Shown: in pieces, positions 1-8,108 of the stretch
Layout: each line of letters begins with the position of its first letter
Numbering within the stretch: the first letter of the stretch is position 1
Program-made: the position numbers and the translations under genes
NCBI GenBank assembly: GCA_947474365.1
Contig: CANJIU010000087.1
Span: forward strand, 1 to 42,981
From: Opitutia bacterium
GTDB lineage: Bacteria; Verrucomicrobiota; Verrucomicrobiia; Opitutales; Opitutaceae
Reading direction: 5' to 3'
DNA: 42,981 bases
The notes under the pieces: generated by a model
Told to the model about the DNA's origin: nothing
The model's input: the letters and a program-made list of their open reading frames with translations, nothing else
The model's database searches: none

Positions 1-1
1 G

Positions 2-133
2 CGGGAGAAAGGCGCGAAGAAGCACAGTCGCAAGAGCACCCGCAGTTTTCAGGAGCATCTCGAAGCCCACAGTGCCGCCCGCGCCTTCGCGCTGATCACG
101 GCGGATAACCCCACCGCCTGGCTTCCAAATTAG
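2..133 (+). CDS. C-terminal fragment of an unidentified protein
   Basis: An open frame enters from the left edge and closes at a TAG at 131-133, giving the last 43 residues of a protein whose start lies outside the window. The fragment is basic at first (several Lys/Arg/His) and ends with the alternating hydrophobic stretch ARAFALITADNPTAWLPN, which looks like a genuine folded C-terminus. I do not recognise the family. It is followed by about 165 bases without a gene before the TonB-dependent receptor. No terminator hairpin is obvious after the stop. Confidence 0.45.
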   Translation, partial: REKGAKKHSRKSTRSFQEHLEAHSAARAFALITADNPTAWLPN

Positions 134-299
134 AAAAAATCAGCCGTACAGCGTCGGCAACGACCGCAGTTCGATCTTGCCAGTACACGAGGGTGGTGCG
201 TTCGCTTTGGCTCCAAACCTCACTGGGACCGGATGGCGCGGCGGGATCACTTCCTGCCCAAGTGGCGCTTCTCGTCCTCTCTTGAACTTGATCCCCAAT

Positions 300-3275
300 A
301 TGACCTGCCACCTGTATTCATCCCTGAGCCGCCTTGGTCGTTATCGTGCCTTCTCCCTGCGGTTCGCGACCGTCCTTCTCGCGCTTGCGGTTTTCGGAGC
401 CGTTTCCCGTGCGGCGGACGCTGCCACCTCGGGGAGTGTAACTGGTTTCGTCAGCAACAATGCGACCGGCAACCTTCTCGAGGGGGCGCGCATCTCGGTG
501 CCGCAGCTCGGTCTCACCGTCCTGACGGACATCACCGGCCGCTTTGTGCTGCCCCACGTGCCCGTGGGAACGCATGAAGTGGTGGCGTCGTACATCGGGC
601 TTGATTCGACTCGAGCGAGCATCGACGTCGCCGCGGGGCAGCAAGTCGTGCGCAATTTCGACCTCACCAGCGGCATCTATCAACTCGATGCCTTCAAGGT
701 GACTGGCGAGCGCGAGGGCGGCGCCGCTGCGATCACGGCCCAGCGCAACGCCGACAATGTGAAGAACATTGTGGCGATGGATTCCTACGGCAACCTGCCG
801 AACATGAACGCCGGCGAGGTTGCCATGCGGTTGCCGGGCGTGGTGGGTAGCCTCAGCGACGAAAACACCGTCGACGGTTTCACGATCCGCGGCATGGGGC
901 CTGGGCTCAACAGCATCACGCTCGACGGTACGCCTTTGACCAGTCAGGGCGCGCTGACGCGTGGGACGAACATCAACAATCTTACCGGGACGATGTTCGA
1001 CCAGATGGAGCTCACGAAGGGCCAGCGGCCGGACCAGGGAGCCGACTCGCTTGGCGGCACGATTAATCTGAAGAGCCGTTCGCCGCTCAGCATGAAGGAA
1101 AAGCGCCGCATCAGCTACAGCGCGGGCATGCGCTGGGCGCCGCCGTTCACGCAGCAGGTGCCGCTGCGGGAGGCGCACCGCTCCCATCCGCTGTTCAATC
1201 TTGCGTGGCAGGAAGTGTTCGGCGTCCTCGGCGGCGAGCGCAATCTCGGAGTCTCGCTCAACCTGTTCTACAGCGAAAACGCCGTGGGCGGTTTCCGCAC
1301 CATCCGCGATTTCCAAAACACCACGAGCCAGCCCGCCTATCTGTGGGATTACCGGACGTGGGACAATTACAACAACCGCAAGCAGCGCAGCGTAAACCTC
1401 AAGACCGATTACCGGCTCTCCCCGAACACCAAGCTGTCGCTGAATGCCGTGGTCAATGACGCGATCGAGACCTTCCGCCGCCAATACGACACGCGGGCGT
1501 TCACCAATCAGTCGGTCGGCACGACCGGCACGGCCGGCATCCTTCCAGGTTATACCGATCGCATTACCCAGGTCCGGGCGAGCACGGCTTCGACCATCGA
1601 CATCACCGAAACCGGGCCGGGCAATTTCTTCAACCGGTTGCGGCGCCTCGACGCGGGGGCCGAGCATGTCTTCGGGCCGCTCCAACTCGACTACAACGCC
1701 GTCTACACCCAGACTAATATCAACGGCGGTGGCGGTGGCCGCGGCGGCATCATGGTCAACCGCATCACCAATATCGGCTGGATCCTGGACCGCACGCAGT
1801 CGGATCTTTATCCGCGATTCATTCAGACCGAGGGACTCGATTTTACCAACCCAGCCAACTATCGGGCGACGACTTATACGAACAACAACCAGGGGAACGA
1901 TGATCAGATGAAGGAGGCGCGGGCCAACGCGCGGTACGATTTTCCGACGAAGTTTCCGTTTTCCCTCAAGGTGGGCGGACTGTGGCGCCAGCATTATGTG
2001 TCGGCTGAAAACATCGCGTATCGCTGGAATTACATCGGTACAACCGGGCTTCCGGCGGACCCGTCGATTGTCACCTTTGATTTTCTGAGGACCGGCCGGC
2101 GTCTTCCGACTTGGGAAAACATGCAGCTGATCAAGGATCGGCAGCCGATCACTCCCGCACTCTGGCGCGAGGATGCCTATTTTCACGAGCAGACGAAGTA
2201 TACGGGCAATCGCGCCGTCACTGAGGAAGTCACCGCCGGATACGGAATGGTGCAGGGTCGAGTCGGTCGCACGGCCTTCCTGGCCGGAGTGCGCGAAGAA
2301 AAGACCGACACGGCAAGCTGGGGTTGGGTGCGGGCCCGTGCCGGCAGCACCGCGGCGCAACAGACAGCCGACCCGGTCGGCTCGGCCCAGCGCGACTACG
2401 CGAACACCCTGCGCAAGATTTCCGGCGACTACACCAAGGCGTTTCCCAGCGTGCATCTCACCCAGGACGTGACGCCCAATGTGAAAGCCCGACTGAGCTG
2501 GTCGACGGGTTTCGGCCGTCCACCCCTCAACAACGCGCTCCCCAATGAGACGGTGAATGAAAACAACCAGACCCTGACGGTGAACAATCCCGCGTTGCAG
2601 CCCCAGACCGCGAGCAATTGGGATGCGACGCTCGAGTACTATTTCGAACCGGTGGGAAATCTGTCGGTGGGCTGGTTCCACAAGACGATCAAGGACTACA
2701 TTGTGACCGGCATTGCATCCGGCACGATCGCCACGGGGAACGACAATGGCTACAACGGCGAATACCCCGGATTCACCCGGTTGACCTCGGCCAACGCCGG
2801 CACCGCGTACGTGCAGGGCTGGGAATTCATCTATCAGCAACAGTTCACGTTTCTGCCGGGACTCCTGAAGGGGCTCGGTGCTTCCGCCAATTACACGGTC
2901 ATCGCGACACACGGCGACTTCGGCGGCACGACCAGCCTGAGCACGAATCAGGTGGCGGGATTCATCCCGCGGACAGGCAATCTCAACCTCTCCTGGCGCT
3001 ATCGGGGTTTCAGCACCCGGATGCTTTATAACTTCACGAGCGATTACATCACGAGCTACACGGCCGCGAGCCTCGGCCGAAACATCTACCGTTTCAAATA
3101 CGCCACGGTGAACGTGGGCGTGGCCTACCAGTACCGGCCGTCACTGGCGTTCACGGTCGACGTCTCGAATCTGTTCAACGAGCCGCAGGCGTTCTATCGC
3201 GGCATCAAAGACCAGATGCAGACGACGGTCATCAACGGCACGACGATCACCTTCGGCGTCAACGGACGTTTCTGA
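300..3275 (+). CDS. TonB-dependent outer-membrane receptor with carboxypeptidase-regulatory-like N-domain
   Basis: This is a 991-residue outer-membrane, TonB-energised importer; the substrate cannot be read from sequence. In order there is a signal peptide (about 1-42), a carboxypeptidase-regulatory-like beta-sandwich (about 46-120, with GSVTGFV and TDITGRFVLPHVP), a plug domain (about 130-260, with TIRGMG, ITLDGTPL and the GGTINLKSR end), and a long beta-barrel ending in Phe, as expected for BAM-assembled proteins. Gly- and Asn-rich loops are common in the barrel. The frame stays open back to 177, but the ATG at 300 puts the signal peptide at the N-terminus and is preferred. This architecture is abundant in Opitutaceae, where such receptors usually import glycans or siderophores. 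No partner lipoprotein of SusD type is next to it, so this is probably not a classical PUL. Confidence 0.93.
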   Translation: MTCHLYSSLSRLGRYRAFSLRFATVLLALAVFGAVSRAADAATSGSVTGFVSNNATGNLLEGARISVPQLGLTVLTDITGRFVLPHVPVGTHEVVASYIGLDSTRASIDVAAGQQVVRNFDLTSGIYQLDAFKVTGEREGGAAAITAQRNADNVKNIVAMDSYGNLPNMNAGEVAMRLPGVVGSLSDENTVDGFTIRGMGPGLNSITLDGTPLTSQGALTRGTNINNLTGTMFDQMELTKGQRPDQGADSLGGTINLKSRSPLSMKEKRRISYSAGMRWAPPFTQQVPLREAHRSHPLFNLAWQEVFGVLGGERNLGVSLNLFYSENAVGGFRTIRDFQNTTSQPAYLWDYRTWDNYNNRKQRSVNLKTDYRLSPNTKLSLNAVVNDAIETFRRQYDTRAFTNQSVGTTGTAGILPGYTDRITQVRASTASTIDITETGPGNFFNRLRRLDAGAEHVFGPLQLDYNAVYTQTNINGGGGGRGGIMVNRITNIGWILDRTQSDLYPRFIQTEGLDFTNPANYRATTYTNNNQGNDDQMKEARANARYDFPTKFPFSLKVGGLWRQHYVSAENIAYRWNYIGTTGLPADPSIVTFDFLRTGRRLPTWENMQLIKDRQPITPALWREDAYFHEQTKYTGNRAVTEEVTAGYGMVQGRVGRTAFLAGVREEKTDTASWGWVRARAGSTAAQQTADPVGSAQRDYANTLRKISGDYTKAFPSVHLTQDVTPNVKARLSWSTGFGRPPLNNALPNETVNENNQTLTVNNPALQPQTASNWDATLEYYFEPVGNLSVGWFHKTIKDYIVTGIASGTIATGNDNGYNGEYPGFTRLTSANAGTAYVQGWEFIYQQQFTFLPGLLKGLGASANYTVIATHGDFGGTTSLSTNQVAGFIPRTGNLNLSWRYRGFSTRMLYNFTSDYITSYTAASLGRNIYRFKYATVNVGVAYQYRPSLAFTVDVSNLFNEPQAFYRGIKDQMQTTVINGTTITFGVNGRF

Positions 3276-3308
3276 TCGCGCGCGATCCTGGCGATCATCG
3301 GCCGAGGT

Positions 3309-4571
3309 TCACCGCACGATCATCACGCCGAACCGCAGCTGGTCCCGGCGGCGCACATCGTAGTCGAGCAGGCTCTCGCCGTAGCCGTTGAAATACTGGA
3401 TCTGCGCGTAGCCGCCCAGTGAACGGAGGAAGTCGATGTGTTTCAGCAGCGGGGTCTGGTTGGCGGGCCAGGTGAAATTGAAGTCCACACTGCCCCGGTT
3501 GCCATCCCCCCGCAGGTTGATCGCGATTTGCGGACCTCGATCGTAGCCGCCCTTGAGCGTCAGCTCGACATAGCCGCGGTACCGGGCGATGTCGGGATTT
3601 TCGTCGATCTGAAAATAGGCACTGGCACGCGCGCGGGCGGAAAAGAACAAGCCGGCGTCGTCGGACCAGCGCACCTGCGGCATGATGTAGAGGGTATTGA
3701 GGCTGCGGGTATCAAGGGGATGGCGGAGCGTATTGGCGCCGGAAATCAAACCGTTGGGCGTTGCCACCGGAGCCGCCCCGCCGCCTTTTCCGTTGGACTC
3801 GTGCTGTGCACCGGATTGGAGGCTGAACGTCCAGGCATCGCCGGGAGCGCGTTCGAAATCATGCAGGACGAACACGGTGGGTTTGTAGCTCGTGTCGTAA
3901 AAGGGCTTTGAAAACGACTCCAGATCCCAAATTGAAGTCTGAGTATAGGCGACGTAGACGTCACGCCCGAGATCCTTCCACCAGGGTTCGGCGGCAATCC
4001 CGTGTTCGAAAACCCGATACTTGAAGCTGAACTGGAAGCGGGCGTTCAGCCGTTCCCGCGAACCGATCGCAAAGTAAATCGGATCGTAGCCGGAGATGTG
4101 CCTCCGCATGGTTTCCACATCGCTGGCGAGATCGATGTGTGGCGCGGGTTGGAGAAGCCCCGGGGCGGGTGCTGAGGGTGGTGGCGCGCCGGTCAGTTCG
4201 AACATGATCGCGTTCGAGACCGGGTTGGTCAGTCGCAATGACACGAAGCCGCCGGCCGCCTTGATCGGCTGTGTAACGCGGAGTCGGATCTCCGTCCGGT
4301 GCATCGCCGCGACACTCAGAGTCCGGTTGCCACCGATGACATCGAGCGTGAGATGCCCCGGCCCGGACTGGCTCGCGTATTCCGCCTCGACGACGGCCGG
4401 GAGCAGGGCGACCTCGGGGGCGTCGGTCGGGTTGTTGAGATGGACGGTGAATTCGAATCCTGGCGCGAGGGTGACCGGGTGTTCGGGTGGAACCAGCAGC
4501 AGATCGATCCGGGCGCGGAGCGGAACGACGGAGGCGAGGGCAAGCAGCAGCAGTGCTGCGACGTTCTTCAT
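3309..4571 (-). CDS. pldA: Outer-membrane phospholipase A (OMPLA/PldA family) with N-terminal extension
   Basis: The last ~260 of 420 residues match the phospholipase A1 beta-barrel family, which hydrolyses acyl chains of phospholipids misplaced in the outer leaflet of the outer membrane. The catalytic set is visible: His257 and Ser259 in QHESNG, and Asn292 in TRSLNTLY, in the same order and context as E. coli OMPLA. YTQTSIWD and SKPFYDTSY also fit the family. A signal peptide covers about 1-20. Residues 21-160 are an extra domain, not in E. coli OMPLA, ending in a Pro/Ala-rich linker (APPPSAPAPG). It looks beta-rich, but I cannot name it. The gene is convergent with the TonB receptor (33-base gap) and divergent from the ABC transporter genes. 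The upstream leader is pyrimidine-rich with no Shine-Dalgarno motif. Confidence 0.85.
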   Translation of the reverse strand: MKNVAALLLLALASVVPLRARIDLLLVPPEHPVTLAPGFEFTVHLNNPTDAPEVALLPAVVEAEYASQSGPGHLTLDVIGGNRTLSVAAMHRTEIRLRVTQPIKAAGGFVSLRLTNPVSNAIMFELTGAPPPSAPAPGLLQPAPHIDLASDVETMRRHISGYDPIYFAIGSRERLNARFQFSFKYRVFEHGIAAEPWWKDLGRDVYVAYTQTSIWDLESFSKPFYDTSYKPTVFVLHDFERAPGDAWTFSLQSGAQHESNGKGGGAAPVATPNGLISGANTLRHPLDTRSLNTLYIMPQVRWSDDAGLFFSARARASAYFQIDENPDIARYRGYVELTLKGGYDRGPQIAINLRGDGNRGSVDFNFTWPANQTPLLKHIDFLRSLGGYAQIQYFNGYGESLLDYDVRRRDQLRFGVMIVR

Positions 4572-4687
4572 ACTAATGGAAAAGGGGAGACTGTGGCGAA
4601 CCGGTCGGTGGCGACGAGTCGGAAAACGAAGCGAATCTCATTCACTTGCCGCTTGCGCACCTGCCGGCGCGCATTTTTCTCCAGCGG

Positions 4688-5836
4688 ATGGCTGCAGCTG
4701 CCGAAACCCCTCCGTTGGCGGCGCCCCCAACGGCGTCGGAGCCTGGCTCGCTGTCGCATTGGGCGTTGATGCGGCGCCGCTTCTTCCATCATCGGCTGGC
4801 GGTGGCTTCGCTGTTCCTGCTGGCCGTGCTCTACGTCTTGGCCGTTGGCGCTGAGTTTTTTGCGCCCTATCCGCGGCAGTGGCGCGATCTATCCCGCGCT
4901 TATTGTCCGCCCCAGTTGCCGCGATTTTCGCTGGCGAACGGCCTGTACGTCCCGGCCATGCGGGTGGCGGTCGACCCGCTGACCTTTCGCCGAACGTATC
5001 TGGAGGAACGGAACACGGCGATCCGGCTCGGTTTCTTTGTCCGCGGTGAAACTTATCGCTTTTGGGGACTGTTTCCCACCGATCGCCATTTCTTCGGTGT
5101 CAGAGCCGCGAGGATCCGCGCCGCGGATGGCACGCTGCCGACCTTTTATTTCCTCGGGGCCGATGCCATCGGGCGCGATATCTTCAGCAGGCTCATTTAT
5201 GGGACGCGGATCAGCCTTTCGGTCGGACTCGTCGCCATTGCGGTGACGTTCATCCTCGGGGTGACGATTGGCGGTATCTCTGGGTACTTTGGCGGTCTCA
5301 CGGATACGCTCGTGCAGCGGCTGATCGAAATCGTGAACGCGTTTCCCCAGATTCCGCTTTGGCTCGCCTTTGGCGCGATCCTGCCCGCCGATTGGCCTCC
5401 GCTCGCGACCTATTTTGCCATCACGCTGGTGTTGAGTCTGCTGGGTTGGACCGGGCTCGCCCGAGTCGTGCGGGGCAAACTGCTCTCGCTCCGCGAGGAG
5501 GACTACGCGACCGCGGCGCGATTGCTGGGTGCGAGCCACACGCGGATTCTTTTCCGCCATCTGCTGCCCGGCTTCACGAGTCACATCATCGTGGTACTGA
5601 CGATGAGCGTGCCCGCGATGATCTTGGGTGAAACCTCGCTCTCGTTCCTGGGGCTCGGATTGCGCACTCCGGTGGTCAGCTGGGGTGTGATGTTGCAGGA
5701 CTGCCTCAACCTGCAGACAGTCGCAAATTATCCTTGGTTGCTCATGCCCGTGGTCCTGATTGTACTTTCAGTCCTGTGTTTTAATTTTCTCGGCGACGGC
5801 TTGCGCGACGCCGCAGATCCCTACGCCACGAAATGA
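4688..5836 (+). CDS. oppC: Peptide-type ABC transporter permease (OppC/DppC/YejE family)
   Basis: This 382-residue inner-membrane permease is of the dipeptide/oligopeptide/nickel type. It has an N-terminal cytoplasmic tail, a first membrane helix (about 37-58), an unusually long periplasmic loop (about 60-155), the family entry motif LGADAIGRDIFSRL (156-169), four or five further helices, and the EAA loop contacting the ATPases (EEDYATAARLLGASHTRILFRHLLPG region, 270-295). The long first loop recalls YejE rather than short OppC proteins. An upstream TTG at 4646 is in frame, but ATG at 4688 is the better start. Its stop overlaps the next start (ATGA), so it is translationally coupled to the two ATPase genes. 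The usual binding protein and the OppB-type partner permease are not in this cluster; they must be encoded elsewhere or the permease works as a homodimer. Confidence 0.88.
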   Translation: MAAAAETPPLAAPPTASEPGSLSHWALMRRRFFHHRLAVASLFLLAVLYVLAVGAEFFAPYPRQWRDLSRAYCPPQLPRFSLANGLYVPAMRVAVDPLTFRRTYLEERNTAIRLGFFVRGETYRFWGLFPTDRHFFGVRAARIRAADGTLPTFYFLGADAIGRDIFSRLIYGTRISLSVGLVAIAVTFILGVTIGGISGYFGGLTDTLVQRLIEIVNAFPQIPLWLAFGAILPADWPPLATYFAITLVLSLLGWTGLARVVRGKLLSLREEDYATAARLLGASHTRILFRHLLPGFTSHIIVVLTMSVPAMILGETSLSFLGLGLRTPVVSWGVMLQDCLNLQTVANYPWLLMPVVLIVLSVLCFNFLGDGLRDAADPYATK

Positions 5837-6729
5837 ATTTCCCCCCCGAGGCCCCTCTCCTAGAAGTAAAAAACCTCCGGGTTTCCTTCTTCCTGCCAGA
5901 AGGCGTGGTCGGCGCGGTGCAGAACATCTCGTTTTCAATCGGTCGAGGGCGGACACTCGCGTTGGTCGGTGAGTCCGGCAGTGGGAAGAGTGTGACGGCG
6001 TGCTCGCTGCTCCGCCTGATTCAGCCACCCGGCCGGATTCTCGCCGGCCGCATGATCCTGCGTTCACAGCGGGCCGGAGAAATCGATATCGCCCACCTCG
6101 ACGAAAAATCCGGGCTTCTTTTTACGGTGCGGGGAGGGTTGATGAGCATGATTTTTCAGGAGCCCATGACGGCCCTGTCTCCGGTGCACACCGTCGGCAA
6201 CCAAATCGACGAGGCGATTCTCGTGCACCAGGATGTGAGTCCGGCTGCGGCCCGGCGGCTCACCCTCGAAATGCTGAACCGCGTCGGAATCAGCGACGCC
6301 GATCAACGCTACGGCCAGTACCCGCATGAACTCTCCGGCGGACTTCGGCAGCGGGTGGTCATCGCCATGGCGTTGGTCTGTCGGCCGGAACTCCTCATCG
6401 CGGACGAGCCGACAACCGCGCTGGACGTTACCATCCAAGCGCAAATTCTCGGCCTCATCAAATCCCTGCAGCGGGAGATCGGGTGCTCGGTTCTCCTGAT
6501 CACCCATGACTTCGGCGTCGTGGCGCAGATGGCCGATGATGTCGCCGTCATGCAACGCGGTGAAATCGTGGAGCGCGGGTCGGTGCGGGACGTATTGAGA
6601 AATCCCCAGCACGCCCACACCCGCGCCCTGCTCGACGCGCTGCCGACGCGACGGTCGGCCGCACGTCGAACCGCGGTCGTGGCGGCTCACAAAGGGGAGC
6701 CTATCGGCGGCGACCCGGGCCAGAAATGA
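5833..6729 (+). CDS. oppD: Peptide-type ABC transporter ATP-binding protein (OppD family)
   Basis: This is a 298-residue cytoplasmic ATPase that powers the permease encoded just upstream. It has Walker A GESGSGKS (46-53), Q-loop Gln109, ABC signature LSGG (167-170), Walker B and catalytic Glu in LLIADEP (about 187-193), and H-loop His225. The C-terminal part is short and lacks the four-cysteine Fe-S motif of some OppD proteins. The start overlaps the stop of the permease gene by four bases, and its own stop overlaps the next start in the same way. The three genes are thus surely one operon. Substrate (peptides, nickel or other small solutes) is not decided by sequence. Confidence 0.92.
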   Translation: MNFPPEAPLLEVKNLRVSFFLPEGVVGAVQNISFSIGRGRTLALVGESGSGKSVTACSLLRLIQPPGRILAGRMILRSQRAGEIDIAHLDEKSGLLFTVRGGLMSMIFQEPMTALSPVHTVGNQIDEAILVHQDVSPAAARRLTLEMLNRVGISDADQRYGQYPHELSGGLRQRVVIAMALVCRPELLIADEPTTALDVTIQAQILGLIKSLQREIGCSVLLITHDFGVVAQMADDVAVMQRGEIVERGSVRDVLRNPQHAHTRALLDALPTRRSAARRTAVVAAHKGEPIGGDPGQK

Positions 6730-7652
6730 ACGTCACCCCGGGCGTGATTCCAACTGCCGTCGCCCTGTTGCCGGACGCGCACGGGACACCTCTGCTTTCG
6801 GTGCAGGGGCTCAGTAAACATTTTCCCATCTACTCGTCTGGGATTCGCCGCCGTGTCAGCGGTCTGACGAAGGCGGTGGACGACATCAGTTTCGAGTTGG
6901 CCGAGGGGGAAGCGCTCGGCTTGGTCGGAGAAAGCGGTTGCGGCAAGACCACGATGGCGCGCTGCATCCTGCGCGCGTTCCTGCCGACCGCTGGGGCGGT
7001 GTTCTTTCGACTTCCCGACGGGCGCGTCGTGGATATGGCGCGGCTCTCCGATCGGGAATTGAAGCCGATCCGCCGGCATGCCCAGATGGTGTTTCAGGAC
7101 CCGTATTCGTCGCTCAACCCGCGGATGACCGTGCGCGACATCGTGGGGGAGCCGTTGGTGATTCACGATCTCGCGCGCGGATTTGAACTCGACGATCGTG
7201 TATCGGAAATCCTAGCCCGGGTTGGGCTCAAACCGGATCATCGGTCGCGCTATCCGCACGCCTTCAGTGGTGGCCAGCGGCAACGTATTGGAATTGCGCG
7301 GGCCTTGATCTTGCGACCCTCCCTGCTCGTGTGTGACGAGGCGACGTCGGCGCTGGATGTCTCCGTGCAGGCGCAGGTCCTCGATCTGTTGCAGGAGTTG
7401 CAACGCGATTTCCGGCTCACGTACCTGTTCGTGGCGCACAACCTGGATGTCGTCCGTGGATTCTGCAATCGCGTGGCCGTGATGCGACAGGGTCGAATCG
7501 TTGAGGTCGCGCCGACCGAGGATATCTTTCAATCACCGCGCCACCCTTACACGAAAATTCTCCTCTCCGCGGTCCCTTCACCCGATCCGGATGTCCCGAT
7601 GAATTTCAAGATCGGTGAGGAACTGGCGAAACTGGACGCGCTGTCCACCTGA
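6726..7652 (+). CDS. oppF: Peptide-type ABC transporter ATP-binding protein (OppF family)
   Basis: This second ATPase of the importer has 308 residues and would pair with OppD as a heterodimer under the permeases. It shows KHFPI near the N-terminus (typical for OppF/DppF), Walker A GESGCGKT (68-75), Q-loop Gln124, signature FSGGQRQRIGIARAL (180-194), Walker B LLVCDEATSALD (200-211) and H-loop His238. The C-terminus has the RHPYTK segment characteristic of this group. It is coupled to the gene before it by an ATGA overlap. About 60 bases separate it from the small Dabb-domain gene, which may be co-transcribed. Confidence 0.92.
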   Translation: MNVTPGVIPTAVALLPDAHGTPLLSVQGLSKHFPIYSSGIRRRVSGLTKAVDDISFELAEGEALGLVGESGCGKTTMARCILRAFLPTAGAVFFRLPDGRVVDMARLSDRELKPIRRHAQMVFQDPYSSLNPRMTVRDIVGEPLVIHDLARGFELDDRVSEILARVGLKPDHRSRYPHAFSGGQRQRIGIARALILRPSLLVCDEATSALDVSVQAQVLDLLQELQRDFRLTYLFVAHNLDVVRGFCNRVAVMRQGRIVEVAPTEDIFQSPRHPYTKILLSAVPSPDPDVPMNFKIGEELAKLDALST

Positions 7653-7715
7653 CGAAAATTCTCCACGTTGTCGTTGCGGTGCCGAGGCAGAACCGGCAAT
7701 CCATACCCCTTTCCC

Positions 7716-8015
7716 ATGCTCGTTCACACCGTCTACTTCTGGCTGAAACCTGAACTCACCGCGCAGCAGCGCGCCGAATTCCGCAAGGGCGTTGAAGCGC
7801 TCGGCGGGATCAAGTCCGTGGACAAGATCTACGTCGGCACTCCGGCCAAGACCGAAAAACGGCCGATCATTGATGATTCCTATTCGGTGGCCCTGACGGT
7901 GCTCTGCAAAGACGTCGCGGCCCACGATCTTTATCAGGTCGACGCAATCCACCTGGCGTTCATCAATCAGTTCAAGACGTTCTGGAGCCGCGTTCAGATC
8001 TACGACGCGGAGTGA
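7716..8015 (+). CDS. Dabb (stress-responsive A/B barrel) domain protein
   Basis: This 99-residue cytoplasmic protein fits the Dabb family of dimeric ferredoxin-like alpha/beta barrels. It begins MLVHTVYFWLKPEL, ends in a segment with several aromatic residues, and has the typical central IDDSYSVALTV strand. Members are found as stand-alone stress-induced proteins or small enzymes; the role here is unknown. The frame is open from 7668, but the ATG at 7716 starts exactly at the conserved first strand and is chosen. It lies 63 bases after oppF on the same strand and is convergent with hflX. Confidence 0.8.
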   Translation: MLVHTVYFWLKPELTAQQRAEFRKGVEALGGIKSVDKIYVGTPAKTEKRPIIDDSYSVALTVLCKDVAAHDLYQVDAIHLAFINQFKTFWSRVQIYDAE

Positions 8016-8052
8016 GCGCGGTTGCCGGGATTTAGCGGTAGAGCTTCAGCCT

Positions 8053-8087
8053 GCTTGGAGGTTGGGCCCCAGCCCTTCGCTCCAAGC
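8053..8087. terminator. Hairpin between convergent genes, possible bidirectional terminator
   Basis: GCTTGGAG (8053-8060) pairs with CTCCAAGC (8080-8087), and an inner GGGC/GCCC stem (8064-8067 with 8072-8075) sits within the loop. It lies in the 93-base gap between the convergent Dabb gene and hflX. No T-tract follows on either strand, so intrinsic termination is uncertain. Confidence 0.35.
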
Positions 8088-8108
8088 ACTCGGCTTCATC
8101 GTCGCGGC

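Noticed and set aside
318..2912. 864-codon open frame on the minus strand opposite the TonB-dependent receptor
   Set aside because: It is antisense to a well-supported gene, and its product is a low-complexity Arg/Val/Gly/His-rich sequence without recognisable domains, as expected from high GC content.
7653..7715. Imperfect inverted repeat in the oppF-Dabb gap
   Set aside because: The arms match too poorly to call a terminator or operator.
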